In this document: piece by piece, positions 54,992 to 64,000 of the stretch
How the letters are laid out: each line of letters opens with the position of its first letter
How positions within the stretch are numbered: the first letter of the stretch is position 1
From: Micromonospora chaiyaphumensis
Lineage (GTDB): Bacteria; Actinomycetota; Actinomycetes; Mycobacteriales; Micromonosporaceae
Length of the DNA: 64,000 nucleotides
NCBI RefSeq assembly: GCF_900091435.1
Contig: NZ_FMCS01000004.1
Location: 434,001-498,000, forward strand
Direction: 5' to 3'
Notes under the pieces: generated by a model
What the model saw: only the letters and a program-made list of their open reading frames with translations
The model's database searches: none
Told to the model about the DNA's origin: nothing
Program-made: the position numbers and the translations under genes

Positions 54992-56326
54992 GTGCGCGGC
55001 CTGCTCCGGAATCCCGTTCGGCTGGTGCCGTTCGGGTTCCTCGCGGTGATCCTGCTCGGCACCGGCCTGCTCATGCTGCCCTGGGCCACCAGCGAGAGCC
55101 GCTACACCCCGTTCGTCACGGCGCTGTTCACCTCGACCTCGGCGGTCTCGGTGACCGGCCTCGCCATCAACGACACGCCGAACTACTGGAACGAGTTCGG
55201 CCTGGTCATGATCACCGTGCTCACGCAGCTCGGCGGCCTGGGCATCCTGACCGTCGCGGCGCTGGTGATCCTGGTGGTCTCCCGGCAGCTCGGCCTGCGC
55301 AACCGGCTGCTGGTGCAGGCCGAGACCGCCGAGTTCGGCCTCGGTGACGTCCGCTGGCTGCTGGTCCGGATCGTCGCCACGGTCTTCGTGACCGAGGCGG
55401 TGATGACCGCGGTGATCACCGGCCGGCTCTGGCTGGTCTACGACTACGAGCCGGGGCGGGCGTTCTGGAGCGCCGGCTTCCACTCGATCCAGGCGTTCAA
55501 CAACGGCGGCTTCACCCTCTACTCGGACGGTCTGGTCGCCTTCTCCCGCGACCCGTGGGTCGCGCTACCGCTGGGCCTCGGCGCCATCATCGGCGGCCTC
55601 GGGTTCCCGGCGCTGTTCGAGGCCGCACGGGAGTGGCGGAAGCCGAGCAGCTGGGCGGTCGCCACCAAGCTGACCATCTGGGGCAGCGTGGTGCTGATCG
55701 GGTCGGGCTTCGGCTTCCTGCTGCTCTCCGAGTGGACCAACCCGGCCACGATCGGCACCTACGACGCGGGCGGCAAGGTGCTGGCGTCGTTCACCCAGAT
55801 CGCGCTGAGCCGCACCGGCGGCTTCGACGTGATCAACGTGGACAAGCTGAGCAACGAGAGCTACCCGCTGCTCATCGTGCTGATGTTCATCGGAGGCGGC
55901 AGCGCCAGCACCGCGGGCGGCATCAAGGTCTCGACGTTCTTCCTGCTCGGCTTCGTGATCTGGGCCGAGCTGCGGGGCGAGCCGGACGTGAACGTGGGTG
56001 GCCGGCGGGTGGCCACGGCCAGCCAGCGCCAGGCGCTCACCGTGACGCTGCTGAGCGTGGCGCTGGTGGTCCTCGGCACGATCCTGCTGATCGTGTTCAC
56101 CGACAACCTGCGCAACTTCGCCGCGGTGTTCGAGGTGACCTCCGCGTTCAGCACCACGGGCCTGTCCACCGGCCTCGCCCCGGAGCTGTCGCAACCCGGA
56201 AAGTACGTGCTCATCGTGCTCATGTTCATCGGCCGGGTCGGCCCGCTCACCCTCGGGTCGGCGATCGCGTTGAACACCCGGCGACACCTGTACCGCTACC
56301 CGGAGGAGCAACCCATTGTCGGCTAG
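54992..56326 (+). CDS. trkH: TrkH-family potassium uptake channel subunit
   Basis: The 444-residue membrane protein belongs to the Trk/Ktr potassium-transporter superfamily. Four pore-loop-like segments each carry the Gly of the selectivity filter: SAVSVTGLAI near 52, QAFNNGGFTLYSD near 175, SRTGGFDVINV near 265 and FSTTGLSTGLAP near 395. GTG at 54992 is chosen; an in-frame GTG at 54965 is also possible. It overlaps the trkA start by 11 bases, so the two make one K+ uptake system. It lies next to the broken phosphodiesterase gene but is divergent from it. Confidence 0.88.
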   Translation: MRGLLRNPVRLVPFGFLAVILLGTGLLMLPWATSESRYTPFVTALFTSTSAVSVTGLAINDTPNYWNEFGLVMITVLTQLGGLGILTVAALVILVVSRQLGLRNRLLVQAETAEFGLGDVRWLLVRIVATVFVTEAVMTAVITGRLWLVYDYEPGRAFWSAGFHSIQAFNNGGFTLYSDGLVAFSRDPWVALPLGLGAIIGGLGFPALFEAAREWRKPSSWAVATKLTIWGSVVLIGSGFGFLLLSEWTNPATIGTYDAGGKVLASFTQIALSRTGGFDVINVDKLSNESYPLLIVLMFIGGGSASTAGGIKVSTFFLLGFVIWAELRGEPDVNVGGRRVATASQRQALTVTLLSVALVVLGTILLIVFTDNLRNFAAVFEVTSAFSTTGLSTGLAPELSQPGKYVLIVLMFIGRVGPLTLGSAIALNTRRHLYRYPEEQPIVG

Positions 56327-56981
56327 GAAGGACGACAGCAGCATCGTGGTGATCGGCCTGGGCCGGTTCGGCTCCCGGCTGGCCGGCTCGCTGCTGCAAC
56401 TCGACCACGACGTGCTCGCCATCGACCACCAGCAGGAACGGGTGCAGCGCTGGGCGTCCCGGCTGGACCGGGTGGTCCAGGCGGACACCACCGAGGAGAA
56501 CGTGCTGCGCCAACTCGGGGTCGCGGACTTCCGCCGCGTGGTGGTGGCCATCGGCGCGTCGGTCGAGGCGAGCGTGCTCACCGTGCTGGCCCTGACCGAG
56601 CTGGGCATCCCGCAGATCTGGGCACGGGCCACCTCGGAGAAGCACGCGAAGATCCTGCACTCGGTGGGCGTGCACCACGTCATCTTTCCCGAGGCGGAGA
56701 CCGCCGACCGGGTCGCGCATCTGATCGTCAGCCGGATGCTCGACTTCATGGAGTTCGGCCACGATTTCGCGATCGCCAAGGTCCGGGTGCCCGCGTCGCT
56801 GGTCGGCCGGTCGCTGCGCGAGCTGGCCCCGATCGACCGGTACGGGGTGATGGTGGTGGGCGCGAAACCGCCCGGTGAGCCGTTCCGCTACGCGGACCCG
56901 GACACCGTCCTCCAGCCGGACAGCGTGCTCATCGTGGAAGGCCCGATCGACCGGGTGCAGCAGTTCGCCGCGCTGGCCTGA
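56316..56981 (+). CDS. trkA: TrkA-type potassium uptake regulatory subunit (RCK)
   Basis: The 221-residue cytosolic ring-forming subunit has a Rossmann RCK_N domain (VVIGLGRFGSRLAGSL near 11, with the GxGxxG nucleotide motif and the acidic AIDHQQERV strand end) and an RCK_C domain from about 135 (VRVPASLVGRSLRELAPIDRYGV). It gates TrkH by binding NAD(H)/ATP or similar. TTG at 56316 has a GGAGGAG site and overlaps the trkH stop by 11 bases. Confidence 0.9.
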   Translation: MSARKDDSSIVVIGLGRFGSRLAGSLLQLDHDVLAIDHQQERVQRWASRLDRVVQADTTEENVLRQLGVADFRRVVVAIGASVEASVLTVLALTELGIPQIWARATSEKHAKILHSVGVHHVIFPEAETADRVAHLIVSRMLDFMEFGHDFAIAKVRVPASLVGRSLRELAPIDRYGVMVVGAKPPGEPFRYADPDTVLQPDSVLIVEGPIDRVQQFAALA

Positions 56982-57031
56982 CCGTCACGTCTTCTTGCCC
57001 TTGGTGCCGTGCCCACCCCCCTTCGGCCGGT

Positions 57032-58660
57032 CTAGCTTGCTTTTCCCTTGCCACTCTCCTTGCCCTTACCGGACTTGGGCGGCTTGGGTTTGCCGGCGGG
57101 CTTCGGGGCGGCCTTCGCGGGCGCCTTCGCCGGAGCCTTGGCGGGTGCCTTGGCCGGCGGCTTCGCGGGCGGTGCGGCGGGCGGCGGTGCCGTGGTCGGC
57201 GCGGAGCCGGCGACGCCGGACACCTGCACGCCGCAGGTGGTCCCGTCGACCTTGAACTCCACGGGCAGCGGGTTGGCCCCGGTGTAGCTGCCCGTGAGCG
57301 ACACCTTCTTCGAGGCGCCCGGAGCCAGTGCGGGCTCGGTGGCCGGGGCCCGGAGCAGCACGTCGTTCCCCTGCTGGCGTACGGCTGGCTGGCCCGTCCC
57401 GACCTTCTGCCGGCCCGGGAAGGTGAAGCTCATGGTCCAGTCCCGCAGCTCGCGGCTGCCGGTGTTGGTGAGGGTCAGGTCCGCCGTGAAGTCCTTCCCG
57501 GAGTCGCGGCGCAGCACGTAGTCGACCGCGCAGGGGACCGGCTCGGGCAGGCCCATCCGGGCCTCGGTCGGCTCCACCCCGCCGCTGGCCGGGCTCTTCG
57601 AGGTGACCCCCCACAGGGTGGCGGTGACCGCGATCAGGCCGGCGGCGGCCACCCCGGCCTCCACCTTGCGCCGGCGGGCGGCGGCCCGGCGGGTCTTCGT
57701 GCGGATCGCCGAGAAGGGCAGCGCGTCGGTCGCCGACGACCAGGGCAGGATCGTGGTGCCGGCGTTCTCCATGAGCGCCGGGTCGAACTGGCCCAGCGCC
57801 GGGGAGACCGGCACGATGGCCGCGATACCGGCGGCGTCGGCGAGCGTACGGGCCACCTCGGCGGTGGCCGGGCGGTCCTCCGGGCGCTTCGCCAGGCAGC
57901 GCCGGACCAGCTCGGCGACCTCGTCGGGGAGCCCCACTACCGGCGGCATCGGGTCCGGCTCGTTGTACATGTGGGCGCGCAGCATCTGGGTCGTGGTGTC
58001 GGCCTGCCAGGGCAGCCGGCCGGTGAGCATCCGGTAGAGCAGCAGCCCGACCGCATAGACGTCGGTGGCCGGGGAGACCTGGCCGTTGTCCAGCCGCTCC
58101 GGAGCCAGGTAGGCGGGCGTGCCGAGCAGCGCGCCGTCCGGGCCCTTCTCGCTCTCCCCCACCAGCGCCGAGATGCCGAAGTCGACGACCTTCACCCCGG
58201 TCGAGGTCAGCATGACGTTGCCGGGCGTGACGTCCCGGTGCACCACGCCCCGGGCGTGCGCGGCGGCCAGCGCCGACGCCACCTCCGCGCCGATCGTCAG
58301 CGCCTCCCGCCAGGGCAGCTGCCCGCCCCGGCCGAGCCGGCTGCTCAGCGGCCCGCCGTCGACCAGCTCCATCACCACGTAGGGAACGGTCAGCCCGACC
58401 TGCTCGGACTCCCCGTAGTCGTACACGTTGGTGATGTTGGGGTGGCAGAGCCGCGCGGCGGCCTGCGCCTCGATCCGGATGCGGTGCCGGAACGCCTTGT
58501 CACTGGCCAGCCGCGAGGCCAGCACCTTGATGGCCACCTGCCGACCCAGCACCTCGTCGTAGCCGCGCCAGACGACCGACATGCCCCCCGCGCCGAGCTG
58601 CTCGACCAGCCGGTACCGCTCGCCGAGCAGCTGCGCGCCGTTCCTGACCGCTGCACCCAT
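57032..58660 (-). CDS. Membrane Ser/Thr protein kinase with CBM2-like extracellular domain
   Basis: The 542-residue protein has an intracellular Hanks-type kinase domain (residues 17-270): LGAGGMSVV near 23, VAIKVL near 42, HRDVTPGNV near 135 (Thr where many have Lys), VDFGIS near 155, GTPAYLAPE near 177. A basic segment and one membrane helix (about 335-355) lead to an outer domain near 375-475 that resembles a family 2 carbohydrate-binding module: paired Cys at each end, SGKDFTADLTLTNTGSRELRDW, and PALAPGASKKV. A Lys/Ala/Pro-rich tail ends the protein. PASTA repeats are absent. It may sense cell-wall or environmental polysaccharide. ATG at 58660. Confidence 0.86.
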   Translation of the reverse strand: MGAAVRNGAQLLGERYRLVEQLGAGGMSVVWRGYDEVLGRQVAIKVLASRLASDKAFRHRIRIEAQAAARLCHPNITNVYDYGESEQVGLTVPYVVMELVDGGPLSSRLGRGGQLPWREALTIGAEVASALAAAHARGVVHRDVTPGNVMLTSTGVKVVDFGISALVGESEKGPDGALLGTPAYLAPERLDNGQVSPATDVYAVGLLLYRMLTGRLPWQADTTTQMLRAHMYNEPDPMPPVVGLPDEVAELVRRCLAKRPEDRPATAEVARTLADAAGIAAIVPVSPALGQFDPALMENAGTTILPWSSATDALPFSAIRTKTRRAAARRRKVEAGVAAAGLIAVTATLWGVTSKSPASGGVEPTEARMGLPEPVPCAVDYVLRRDSGKDFTADLTLTNTGSRELRDWTMSFTFPGRQKVGTGQPAVRQQGNDVLLRAPATEPALAPGASKKVSLTGSYTGANPLPVEFKVDGTTCGVQVSGVAGSAPTTAPPPAAPPAKPPAKAPAKAPAKAPAKAAPKPAGKPKPPKSGKGKESGKGKAS

Positions 58661-58731
58661 GGTCGGTCCAGTTGCCCGAGGTGGGCCCCCGTACACCTCG
58701 CCGGTCGAAATCGGTCAGCGAAGTCACCCGA

Positions 58732-60285
58732 TCAGGCGGTCGCCAGGAGCTGGTCCACCGGCGCGTAGTCGTCGGTGAGCACCAGCGCGTCCCCGACGAA
58801 CGCGCTCAGCTCCGCGCCGTCCAGCAGCTTCGCGGGCTCCGGCAGCAGCCGGAGCCGTGCCGGGACATCGGCCAGCGGCAGCGGTGCGTCCGAGGCCACG
58901 ATGACGAAGTTCGCGCCGTGCTGCCCGGCGATCGCGCCGGGCGGGGCGATCAGCGCGACGTGGCGGAACTCGGCCGCCACGGTGGCCAGCTCGGCCCGGA
59001 TGAACCGGTCCGGCGGATAGTCGATCACGTTCTGCACGTAGATCCCGTCCGGGCGGAGCACCCGGCGGATGTCGGCGGCCATCTCCCGGGTGGCCAGGTG
59101 CCAGGGCACCACCAGGTGACCGAAGGCGTCGCCGACGATGAAGTCGCGGCTGTCGGTGGGCTCGGAGCCGAGCAGCACCCGGGCGTCCCCCACCCGGGCG
59201 CGCAGCTGCGGCCCGGTGCGTACCCCCAGCTCGCGCCGGTCCAGGTCGACAAGGCCGCCGTCGATCTCGAAGACCAGGTTGTCGCTGCCCGGGCGGGTCG
59301 CGGCCAGGTAGCGCGGCATGGTGAAGCCGCCGCCGCCCAGGTGCAGGCCGTCCATCCGCTGCTTCGCCGGCCGCGCCACGTCCGCGACCAGGCCGATCCA
59401 CTGGGTGTACGCGTACTTCAGGTGCGTCGGGTCGGCCAGGTCAACGTAGGAGTGCTCGGCCGAGTTGAGGTAGAGCGTGCGCCCCTCAGGCCACTGCGCG
59501 TCGACCTCGACCCGGGCGCAGTGGTAGGCGGTCTCCACGTCACACGGGTTCGGGGCGACCGCGGAGAGGCCGGCCGCGGCGAGGCCGAGCACCGCCAGGG
59601 CGGCCTTGGCCCGGGCCGGACCGGGCAGCGCCGTCCCTGCCTGGCGGCGCAGGTACGCCCCGAGCACCAGCCCCGTCACTCCCAGCACGCCGGCCAGCGC
59701 CAGCACGATCACCGTGCTGGGCAGGGCCGCCACCAGCACGAAGCCGGTGGCCAGGGTGGCCGTGATGCCGCCCAGGGTGCCGATGCCGGAGAGCCGGCCG
59801 ACCACCTGGCCGGTGCGCCGCAGGTCGGCGAGCTGGAGCTTCACCACGAGCGGGGTGACCCCGGCCAGCAACGCGGCCGGCAGCAGCACCGCCAGGGCGG
59901 TCAGCAGCAGTACGGCGCTCGCCGCTCCGCCGCGCAACGCCTCACCGGCGTACCGGACGACCGGCAGGGTGACCGCGGTGGCGATGCCGGCCAGCACCAG
60001 GGCCGGGGCGAGCAGGGTGCGCGGGTCCCGCCGGTCGGCCAGCCAGCCGCCCATCCACGCCCCGTACGCGATGGCGCCCAGGGCCATGCCGATCACCGAA
60101 CTGGTCACCTGGAGGGTCACCCCGACGTAGGGGCCGACCAGGCGGAGCGAGACCGTCTCCAGCACCAGCACCGCTCCGCTGGAGAGGAAGACCAGGAACG
60201 CGGCGAGCCCGCTGGGCAGGGCCCGGGGCGGGGCCAGCGCGCTCGGCGCCGGCTCCGCGACGACGTCGGACGATGTGCTGCTCAC
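58732..60285 (-). CDS. Membrane-fused spermidine synthase-like protein
   Basis: The 517-residue protein has seven or so N-terminal membrane helices (residues 25-215) followed by a spermidine-synthase-like methyltransferase-fold domain. In the soluble part, ERTLYLNSAEHSYVDL-type and LHLGGGGFTMPRYLAA near 310, then FEIDGGLVDLDRRELG near 335 match the SAM/dcSAM fold, with VGDAFGHLV near 380. The exact amine and function are unknown; many fused versions are not true spermidine synthases. GTG at 60285. It ends 70 bases before the kinase gene on the same strand. Confidence 0.82.
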   Translation of the reverse strand: MSSTSSDVVAEPAPSALAPPRALPSGLAAFLVFLSSGAVLVLETVSLRLVGPYVGVTLQVTSSVIGMALGAIAYGAWMGGWLADRRDPRTLLAPALVLAGIATAVTLPVVRYAGEALRGGAASAVLLLTALAVLLPAALLAGVTPLVVKLQLADLRRTGQVVGRLSGIGTLGGITATLATGFVLVAALPSTVIVLALAGVLGVTGLVLGAYLRRQAGTALPGPARAKAALAVLGLAAAGLSAVAPNPCDVETAYHCARVEVDAQWPEGRTLYLNSAEHSYVDLADPTHLKYAYTQWIGLVADVARPAKQRMDGLHLGGGGFTMPRYLAATRPGSDNLVFEIDGGLVDLDRRELGVRTGPQLRARVGDARVLLGSEPTDSRDFIVGDAFGHLVVPWHLATREMAADIRRVLRPDGIYVQNVIDYPPDRFIRAELATVAAEFRHVALIAPPGAIAGQHGANFVIVASDAPLPLADVPARLRLLPEPAKLLDGAELSAFVGDALVLTDDYAPVDQLLATA

Positions 60286-60321
60286 CGTGGCGATGCTACG
60301 CAGCGTTCCCCGACAGAGAGG

Positions 60322-61362
60322 TCAATACATCGAGATGTGAACATGGTTTGTGTGGTCCGCGGCGGGACTGCCGCCCCCGCTGTACGCCCGCCATCCGGTG
60401 TTCGGCATCCAGATCTGGCGGTACCAGATGACGTACATGATGCCGAGCCGGCTGGCGTTGTTCTTGGCCCAGCTGGCGAGGCTGTCCCCGTACGCCTTGT
60501 CGCCGCCGGTGGCGGTCTTGTCCTCGAAGCCGCCGGTGGCGGCCGCGAAGTCGCAGGCCCGGCCCTTGGGGTGCTCGCCACCGCCACCGCTGCGGTGGCA
60601 GGAGACGTAGCGCTTGTAGCCGGCCGCCTGGGCCTGCTGGAGCATGTGCAGCGTGCGCGGGGTGATGCAGCCGTCGGCCGGCGTCGGGTCGTTCACCGAG
60701 CAGGACTCCGACGGCCACGAGCCGTCCGGGTTGCGCGGCGCCGGCTTGGCCGACGACGAGCCGCCGCTGAAGCCGGAGCCGGCACCGGAGCTGACCTTGG
60801 CGAGCGCCACCTCGGCGTCCCGCTTCTTCTTGGCCAGCACGGCGAGCTGCTTCTGCTGCTCCCGCACCTCGGTGTCGATGGCCACCTTCGCCTCGGCGGC
60901 CTGGGCCTTCGCCTCGTTGAGGTCGTGCAGCCGCTTGCTGTCCCGCTGGGCCATCACGTCCAGCTCGGCGGCCCGCTTGAGGAAGGCGTCCGGGTCGGAG
61001 CTGGCCAGCAGCATCGACACCGGAGTCAACCGGCCCAGCCGGTAGGACTGCGCGGCCACCTCGCCGACCTGCGCGGTCAGCTCGACCAGGCGGCCCTCGA
61101 CCTGCTTGAGCTGGTTGGCCAGCGCGACCTGCCGGCGCTTCGAGTTGTCGAGCCGGTTCTTGGCCTCGATGTGGCCCTTCGCCGCCGCTTCCAGGGCCTC
61201 GCGGAGCTGCTTGCTGCCGCCCTCGTCGGGAGCGTTCGGGGTGGGCGCGGCCGCGGCCGCCGTGCCGGGGGCGAGGCCCGCGCCCAGCAGCAGGGCCATC
61301 GCGGCGAGCAGGGCGAGCAGCGACCGGCGGACGGGCCGGCGGGTGAGCCTGGTCCTGGGCAC
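60322..61362 (-). CDS. Secreted coiled-coil protein with ARB_07466-like C-terminal domain
   Basis: The 346-residue protein has a signal peptide (LLALLAAMALLLGAGLAPGTAAAAA), a long coiled coil (residues 50-210) rich in Glu, Lys and Gln heptads as in RipA/RipC-like wall hydrolase partners, and a C-terminal domain of about 120 residues with SCSVNDPTPADGC, HRSGGGGEHPKGRACDFAA near 265 and HTNHVHISMY at the end. This domain is the ARB_07466-type, with His/Asp-containing motifs similar to D,D-peptidase-like folds; catalysis is not shown. GTG at 61362 has a GAAGGAC site. Probably acts in the cell wall. Confidence 0.8.
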   Translation of the reverse strand: MPRTRLTRRPVRRSLLALLAAMALLLGAGLAPGTAAAAAPTPNAPDEGGSKQLREALEAAAKGHIEAKNRLDNSKRRQVALANQLKQVEGRLVELTAQVGEVAAQSYRLGRLTPVSMLLASSDPDAFLKRAAELDVMAQRDSKRLHDLNEAKAQAAEAKVAIDTEVREQQKQLAVLAKKKRDAEVALAKVSSGAGSGFSGGSSSAKPAPRNPDGSWPSESCSVNDPTPADGCITPRTLHMLQQAQAAGYKRYVSCHRSGGGGEHPKGRACDFAAATGGFEDKTATGGDKAYGDSLASWAKNNASRLGIMYVIWYRQIWMPNTGWRAYSGGGSPAADHTNHVHISMY

Positions 61363-61554
61363 GTGAGGGTCCTTCCGTCGACCGCCGGCCCCCGAGTCGA
61401 CCTTGCGCGGCGGCGGCTCCACCGGCGCCGGGCGGCGGCCTGCTGGCGGAGACCGCCGGTCACGATACCGGACCGCAGGCCGCGCGCCATGCCCCCGACC
61501 TCGGGCGACGCCGATCGTCGACGCAGCGTGCCGGGGCCGTCGCGGACCGCTCGT

Positions 61555-62364
61555 TCAGCCGCCCAGCAGGGCGGCCCGGACCTCTTCCCAGCTCTCCTCG
61601 CTGGCCGCGACCAGCAGGCCCCGGCCCTCGTCGGCCGGGTGGTAGTCGGTGCCGTCGAAGCGGCGGGCCACCCCGCCGGCCTCCCGGACCAGCAGCGTGC
61701 CGGGCGCGTGATCCCAGGGCAGCGTGCGCCAGAAGAGCACGAACTGCTGCGCGCCCGTGAGGATGTCCAGGTATTCCCGGCCGGCGCAGTGCTGGCCGGG
61801 CAGCAGCTCGCCGAGCCGCTCGCCGCCCGCCTCCACGCTCCGCCGGAAGTCCGGGGGCAGGAAGCGGGTCATCGCGGTGCCGCGCAGCGCGCCCACCTCG
61901 GGCTCCCGCCCGGCGGTGCGCACCGCCGTGCCGTCCAGCCGGGTGCCGTCGCCCACCCGGCAGCTGGCCAGGGTGCCGTCCAGCGGGTCGTAGACCCAGG
62001 AGGCGACCGGCACCCCGTCGGTCAGCAGCGCGACCATCAGGGCGAAGGGGCGCCGGCCGGCGGCGAAGTTGGAGGTGCCGTCCACCGGGTCGACCAGCCA
62101 GACGTCACCGCCGCCGCGCAGGTGCCGCAGCAGGGCCGGGTCCTCGGCGACCGCCTCCTCACCGACCACCACCGAGCCGGGGCGCAGCCGCCGCAGTCCC
62201 GCGGAGATCAGCGCCTCGGCCTTCCGGTCGGCGACGGTGACCACCTCGCCGGGCGCCTTCTCGGTGATGTCGGCGTCGTCGAGGCGGCGGAACAGTGGCA
62301 CGACGATGTCGGCCGCGGCCTCCCGCAGCAGCGCGCCGACCTCCTCCAGCAGCGGCTCAGCCAC
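61555..62364 (-). CDS. Inositol monophosphatase-like phosphatase
   Basis: The 269-residue enzyme belongs to the Li+-sensitive inositol/histidinol phosphatase family. Metal-binding motifs are visible: GEEAVAED near 68 (Glu), [13 protein letters not shown] near 90 (the DxxDGT motif) and [17 protein letters not shown] near 220 (WD). Likely substrate is inositol phosphate or histidinol phosphate. GTG at 62364 overlaps the response regulator stop by eight bases, so they are translationally coupled. Confidence 0.9.
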   Translation of the reverse strand: MAEPLLEEVGALLREAAADIVVPLFRRLDDADITEKAPGEVVTVADRKAEALISAGLRRLRPGSVVVGEEAVAEDPALLRHLRGGGDVWLVDPVDGTSNFAAGRRPFALMVALLTDGVPVASWVYDPLDGTLASCRVGDGTRLDGTAVRTAGREPEVGALRGTAMTRFLPPDFRRSVEAGGERLGELLPGQHCAGREYLDILTGAQQFVLFWRTLPWDHAPGTLLVREAGGVARRFDGTDYHPADEGRGLLVAASEESWEEVRAALLGG

Positions 62365-62809
62365 GCGGCGGCAGCTTGACCACGCTGACGAAGAACTCGT
62401 CGATCTGGCGGACCACCGAGATGAAGCGCTCGAAGTCCACCGGCTTGGTCACGTAGGCGTTGGCGTGCAGCTGGTAGCTGCGCAGGATGTCCTCGTCGGC
62501 CTGGGAGGTGGTGAGCACCACGACCGGGATCCGGCAGAGCTGCTCGTCCTTCTTGATCTCCTCCAGGACCTCCCGGCCGTCGCGGCGCGGCAGGTTCAGG
62601 TCGAGCAGGATCAGGTCGGGGGTCACGGCGTCCCCGTACTGGCCCTCGCGGCGCAGGTAGGCCAGCGCCTCCGCGCCGTCCGAGACGACCGTGAGGCGGT
62701 TGCGGAGCTTGTGCTCCTCGAACGCCTCCTGGGTCATCAGCACGTCGCCCGGGTCGTCCTCGACGAGCAGGACCTCGATCGGGCTCTTGCCGTCCGCCGG
62801 CGCGGTCAT
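62357..62809 (-). CDS. CheY-like single-domain response regulator (Rcp1-type)
   Basis: The 150-residue protein has only a receiver domain: [13 protein letters not shown] near 16, phospho-acceptor Asp in [17 protein letters not shown] near 68, [14 protein letters not shown] near 97 and [10 protein letters not shown] near 120 with the conserved Lys. Two extra acidic residues and the [10 protein letters not shown] segment make it similar to Rcp1/phytochrome partner regulators. The gene overlaps the histidine kinase by four bases, its obvious partner, and it has no output domain, so its effect is probably protein-protein. Confidence 0.92.
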   Translation of the reverse strand: MTAPADGKSPIEVLLVEDDPGDVLMTQEAFEEHKLRNRLTVVSDGAEALAYLRREGQYGDAVTPDLILLDLNLPRRDGREVLEEIKKDEQLCRIPVVVLTTSQADEDILRSYQLHANAYVTKPVDFERFISVVRQIDEFFVSVVKLPPRG

Positions 62810-64000
62810 CCCACCGTCTCCCTCATGCCACCCGTTGTACCGTCTCGGGCCGCCCCCTCGGGCGTCTCTTCCCGTGCCGCGCCGTCCGGCTGCCGGGCCA
62901 CGCTCACCGCGGCGTCCCCGGCACCGTCACCGGTCGCCGCGTCGTCCCCGGTCGACTCCTCGACCTCGGCCGGTTCCGCCGGCCGCGCCGCCGCGACGTC
63001 CTCCGGCAGCGCGGGGAGGGTGAACCGGATCGTGGTGCCCTCCGTGGTGTCGGTGTCCACCCACACCCGGCCGCCGTGGTATTCCACGATCTTCTTGACG
63101 ATGGCCAGCCCGATGCCGGTGCCCGGGTAGGCGTCCTTGGAGTGCAGCCGCTGGAAGATCACGAAGATCTTGTCGGCGAACTCCGGCTCGATCCCGATGC
63201 CGTTGTCCCGGCAGCTGATCTCCCACTCGTCGTCGACCAGCCGCGCCGAGACGTGCACCTTCGGCGGCACGTCGGGCCGGCGGAACTTGATCGAGTTGCT
63301 GACCAGGTTGGCCAGCAGGTTGGTCAGCAGCGGCTCCTCGCCGCGGATCACCGGCAGCCGGTCCCAGGTCAGCTCGGCGTCGGCGTACTGCCGGGCCGCC
63401 TCGGTCTGCCCGGCCACGTCGCCCATCACCTTGTTGAGGTCGACCTCGGTGAAGCCGGTGGTGAGCCGGCCGATCCGGGAGAACGCGAGCAGGTCGTTGA
63501 TGAGCCGCTGCATCCGCTGCGCGCCGTCGACCGCGAACGCGATGTACTGGTCGGCCCGCTCGTCGAGCTGGCCCGCGTAGCGCCGCTGGAGGAGCTGGCA
63601 GAAGCTGGCCACCTTGCGCAGCGGCTCCTGGAGGTCGTGCGAGGCGACGTACGCGAACTGCTCCAGGTCGCGGTTGGACCGGGTGAGCTCCTCGGCCTGC
63701 TTCTGGAGCTGGCTGTTGACCCACTCGATGCGCTCCCGCGCCTCGCGTACCTCGTCCAGCTCCCGGGCGATCTTCTGGCGCATGACGTCGATGTCGTCGG
63801 CGAGGAGGCGGAACTCCGGCGGCCCGGACCCCTCGATGTGGTGCCGGTAGTCACCCCCGGCCACCTCGCGCACCTGGCTGACGAGGCCGGCCAGCGGCCG
63901 GATCAGGATCCGGTCGAGCGAGAGCAGCAGAACCGCACCGGCCACCGCCACCACCAGGGCCGCGATGATCAGGAGCACCACCAGCACATTGCTGGTGGCG
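62806..64000 (-). CDS. Membrane sensor histidine kinase with HAMP domain (partial, runs off right edge)
   Basis: The visible 398 codons lack the N-terminal sensor part. They show a membrane helix, a HAMP domain ([23 protein letters not shown]), a coiled-coil segment, the histidine phosphorylation site in [19 protein letters not shown], and a HATPase domain with [51 protein letters not shown]. The kinase core resembles bacteriophytochrome-type kinases. A disordered acidic tail of about 70 residues ends the protein. Its stop overlaps the response regulator start by four bases, so the two are coupled. Confidence 0.93.
   Translation of the reverse strand, partial: ATSNVLVVLLIIAALVVAVAGAVLLLSLDRILIRPLAGLVSQVREVAGGDYRHHIEGSGPPEFRLLADDIDVMRQKIARELDEVREARERIEWVNSQLQKQAEELTRSNRDLEQFAYVASHDLQEPLRKVASFCQLLQRRYAGQLDERADQYIAFAVDGAQRMQRLINDLLAFSRIGRLTTGFTEVDLNKVMGDVAGQTEAARQYADAELTWDRLPVIRGEEPLLTNLLANLVSNSIKFRRPDVPPKVHVSARLVDDEWEISCRDNGIGIEPEFADKIFVIFQRLHSKDAYPGTGIGLAIVKKIVEYHGGRVWVDTDTTEGTTIRFTLPALPEDVAAARPAEPAEVEESTGDDAATGDGAGDAAVSVARQPDGAAREETPEGAARDGTTGGMRETVG

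Overview
The window is high-GC actinobacterial DNA, with strong G/C bias at third codon positions and many GTG and TTG starts. Gene content points to a filamentous Micromonosporaceae such as Micromonospora: SigE-family sigma factor, SARP regulator, serine/threonine kinase, DUF3107/DUF3152 families, and an alkyltransferase-like protein. That assignment is inference from gene families and codon use, not from a marker gene. No rRNA, tRNA, CRISPR array, phage or transposase gene was recognised.

Region 1 (1-15.4 kb) holds an MFS exporter, an HtpX protease and an unusual incomplete set of complex I genes on the minus strand: nuoB, nuoC, nuoH, then a tightly overlapping nuoI-J-K-L-M-N run. No nuoA, nuoD, nuoE, nuoF or nuoG is present. 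The set is interrupted by a DUF2252 protein, a zinc glucose-dehydrogenase-like enzyme, a Xi-class glutathione transferase homologue and a SnoaL-like protein. Region 2 (15.5-26.8 kb) has a sigma factor with a membrane partner, secreted proteins, a glucuronyl C5-epimerase-like protein, a PLP decarboxylase, a sugar symporter-like MFS protein, an alkyltransferase-like protein, proB-proA, and a terpene-cyclase-fold protein.

Region 3 (26.9-37.9 kb) resembles a conserved actinobacterial neighbourhood known from Mycobacterium tuberculosis Rv3206c-Rv3211: moeZ, DUF3152 (here two tandem copies), TetR, DUF3107, ferritin-like protein and DEAD-box helicase, plus a 1001-residue disordered protein and an alpha/beta hydrolase. 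Region 4 (38-46.4 kb) carries a methyltransferase, a small membrane protein, an XRE regulator, a copper-chaperone pair, a RecQ helicase fused to a phosphoribosyltransferase-like domain, a SARP regulator fused to membrane and helix-hairpin-helix parts, and a lipoprotein.

Region 5 (46.4-56.9 kb) has a remnant of a short-chain dehydrogenase next to a 21-bp inverted repeat, a complete branched-chain amino-acid type ABC importer (livK-G-F-H-M), a sortase-anchored protein with collagen-like repeats, a truncated GntR-like gene, about 0.7 kb without a gene containing a pentanucleotide repeat and several hairpins, a glycerophosphodiesterase gene broken by an internal deletion, and a TrkH-TrkA potassium uptake pair. 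Region 6 (57-64 kb) has a serine/threonine kinase with a CBM2-like outer domain, a membrane-fused spermidine-synthase-like protein, a secreted coiled-coil protein, and an overlapping phosphatase-response regulator-histidine kinase group that runs off the right edge.

I did not find a clearly new multi-gene system. The most interesting items are the domain fusions (RecQ-PRTase, SARP-TM-HhH, kinase-CBM2), the scattered partial complex I set, and the two decayed genes with nearby palindromic DNA.
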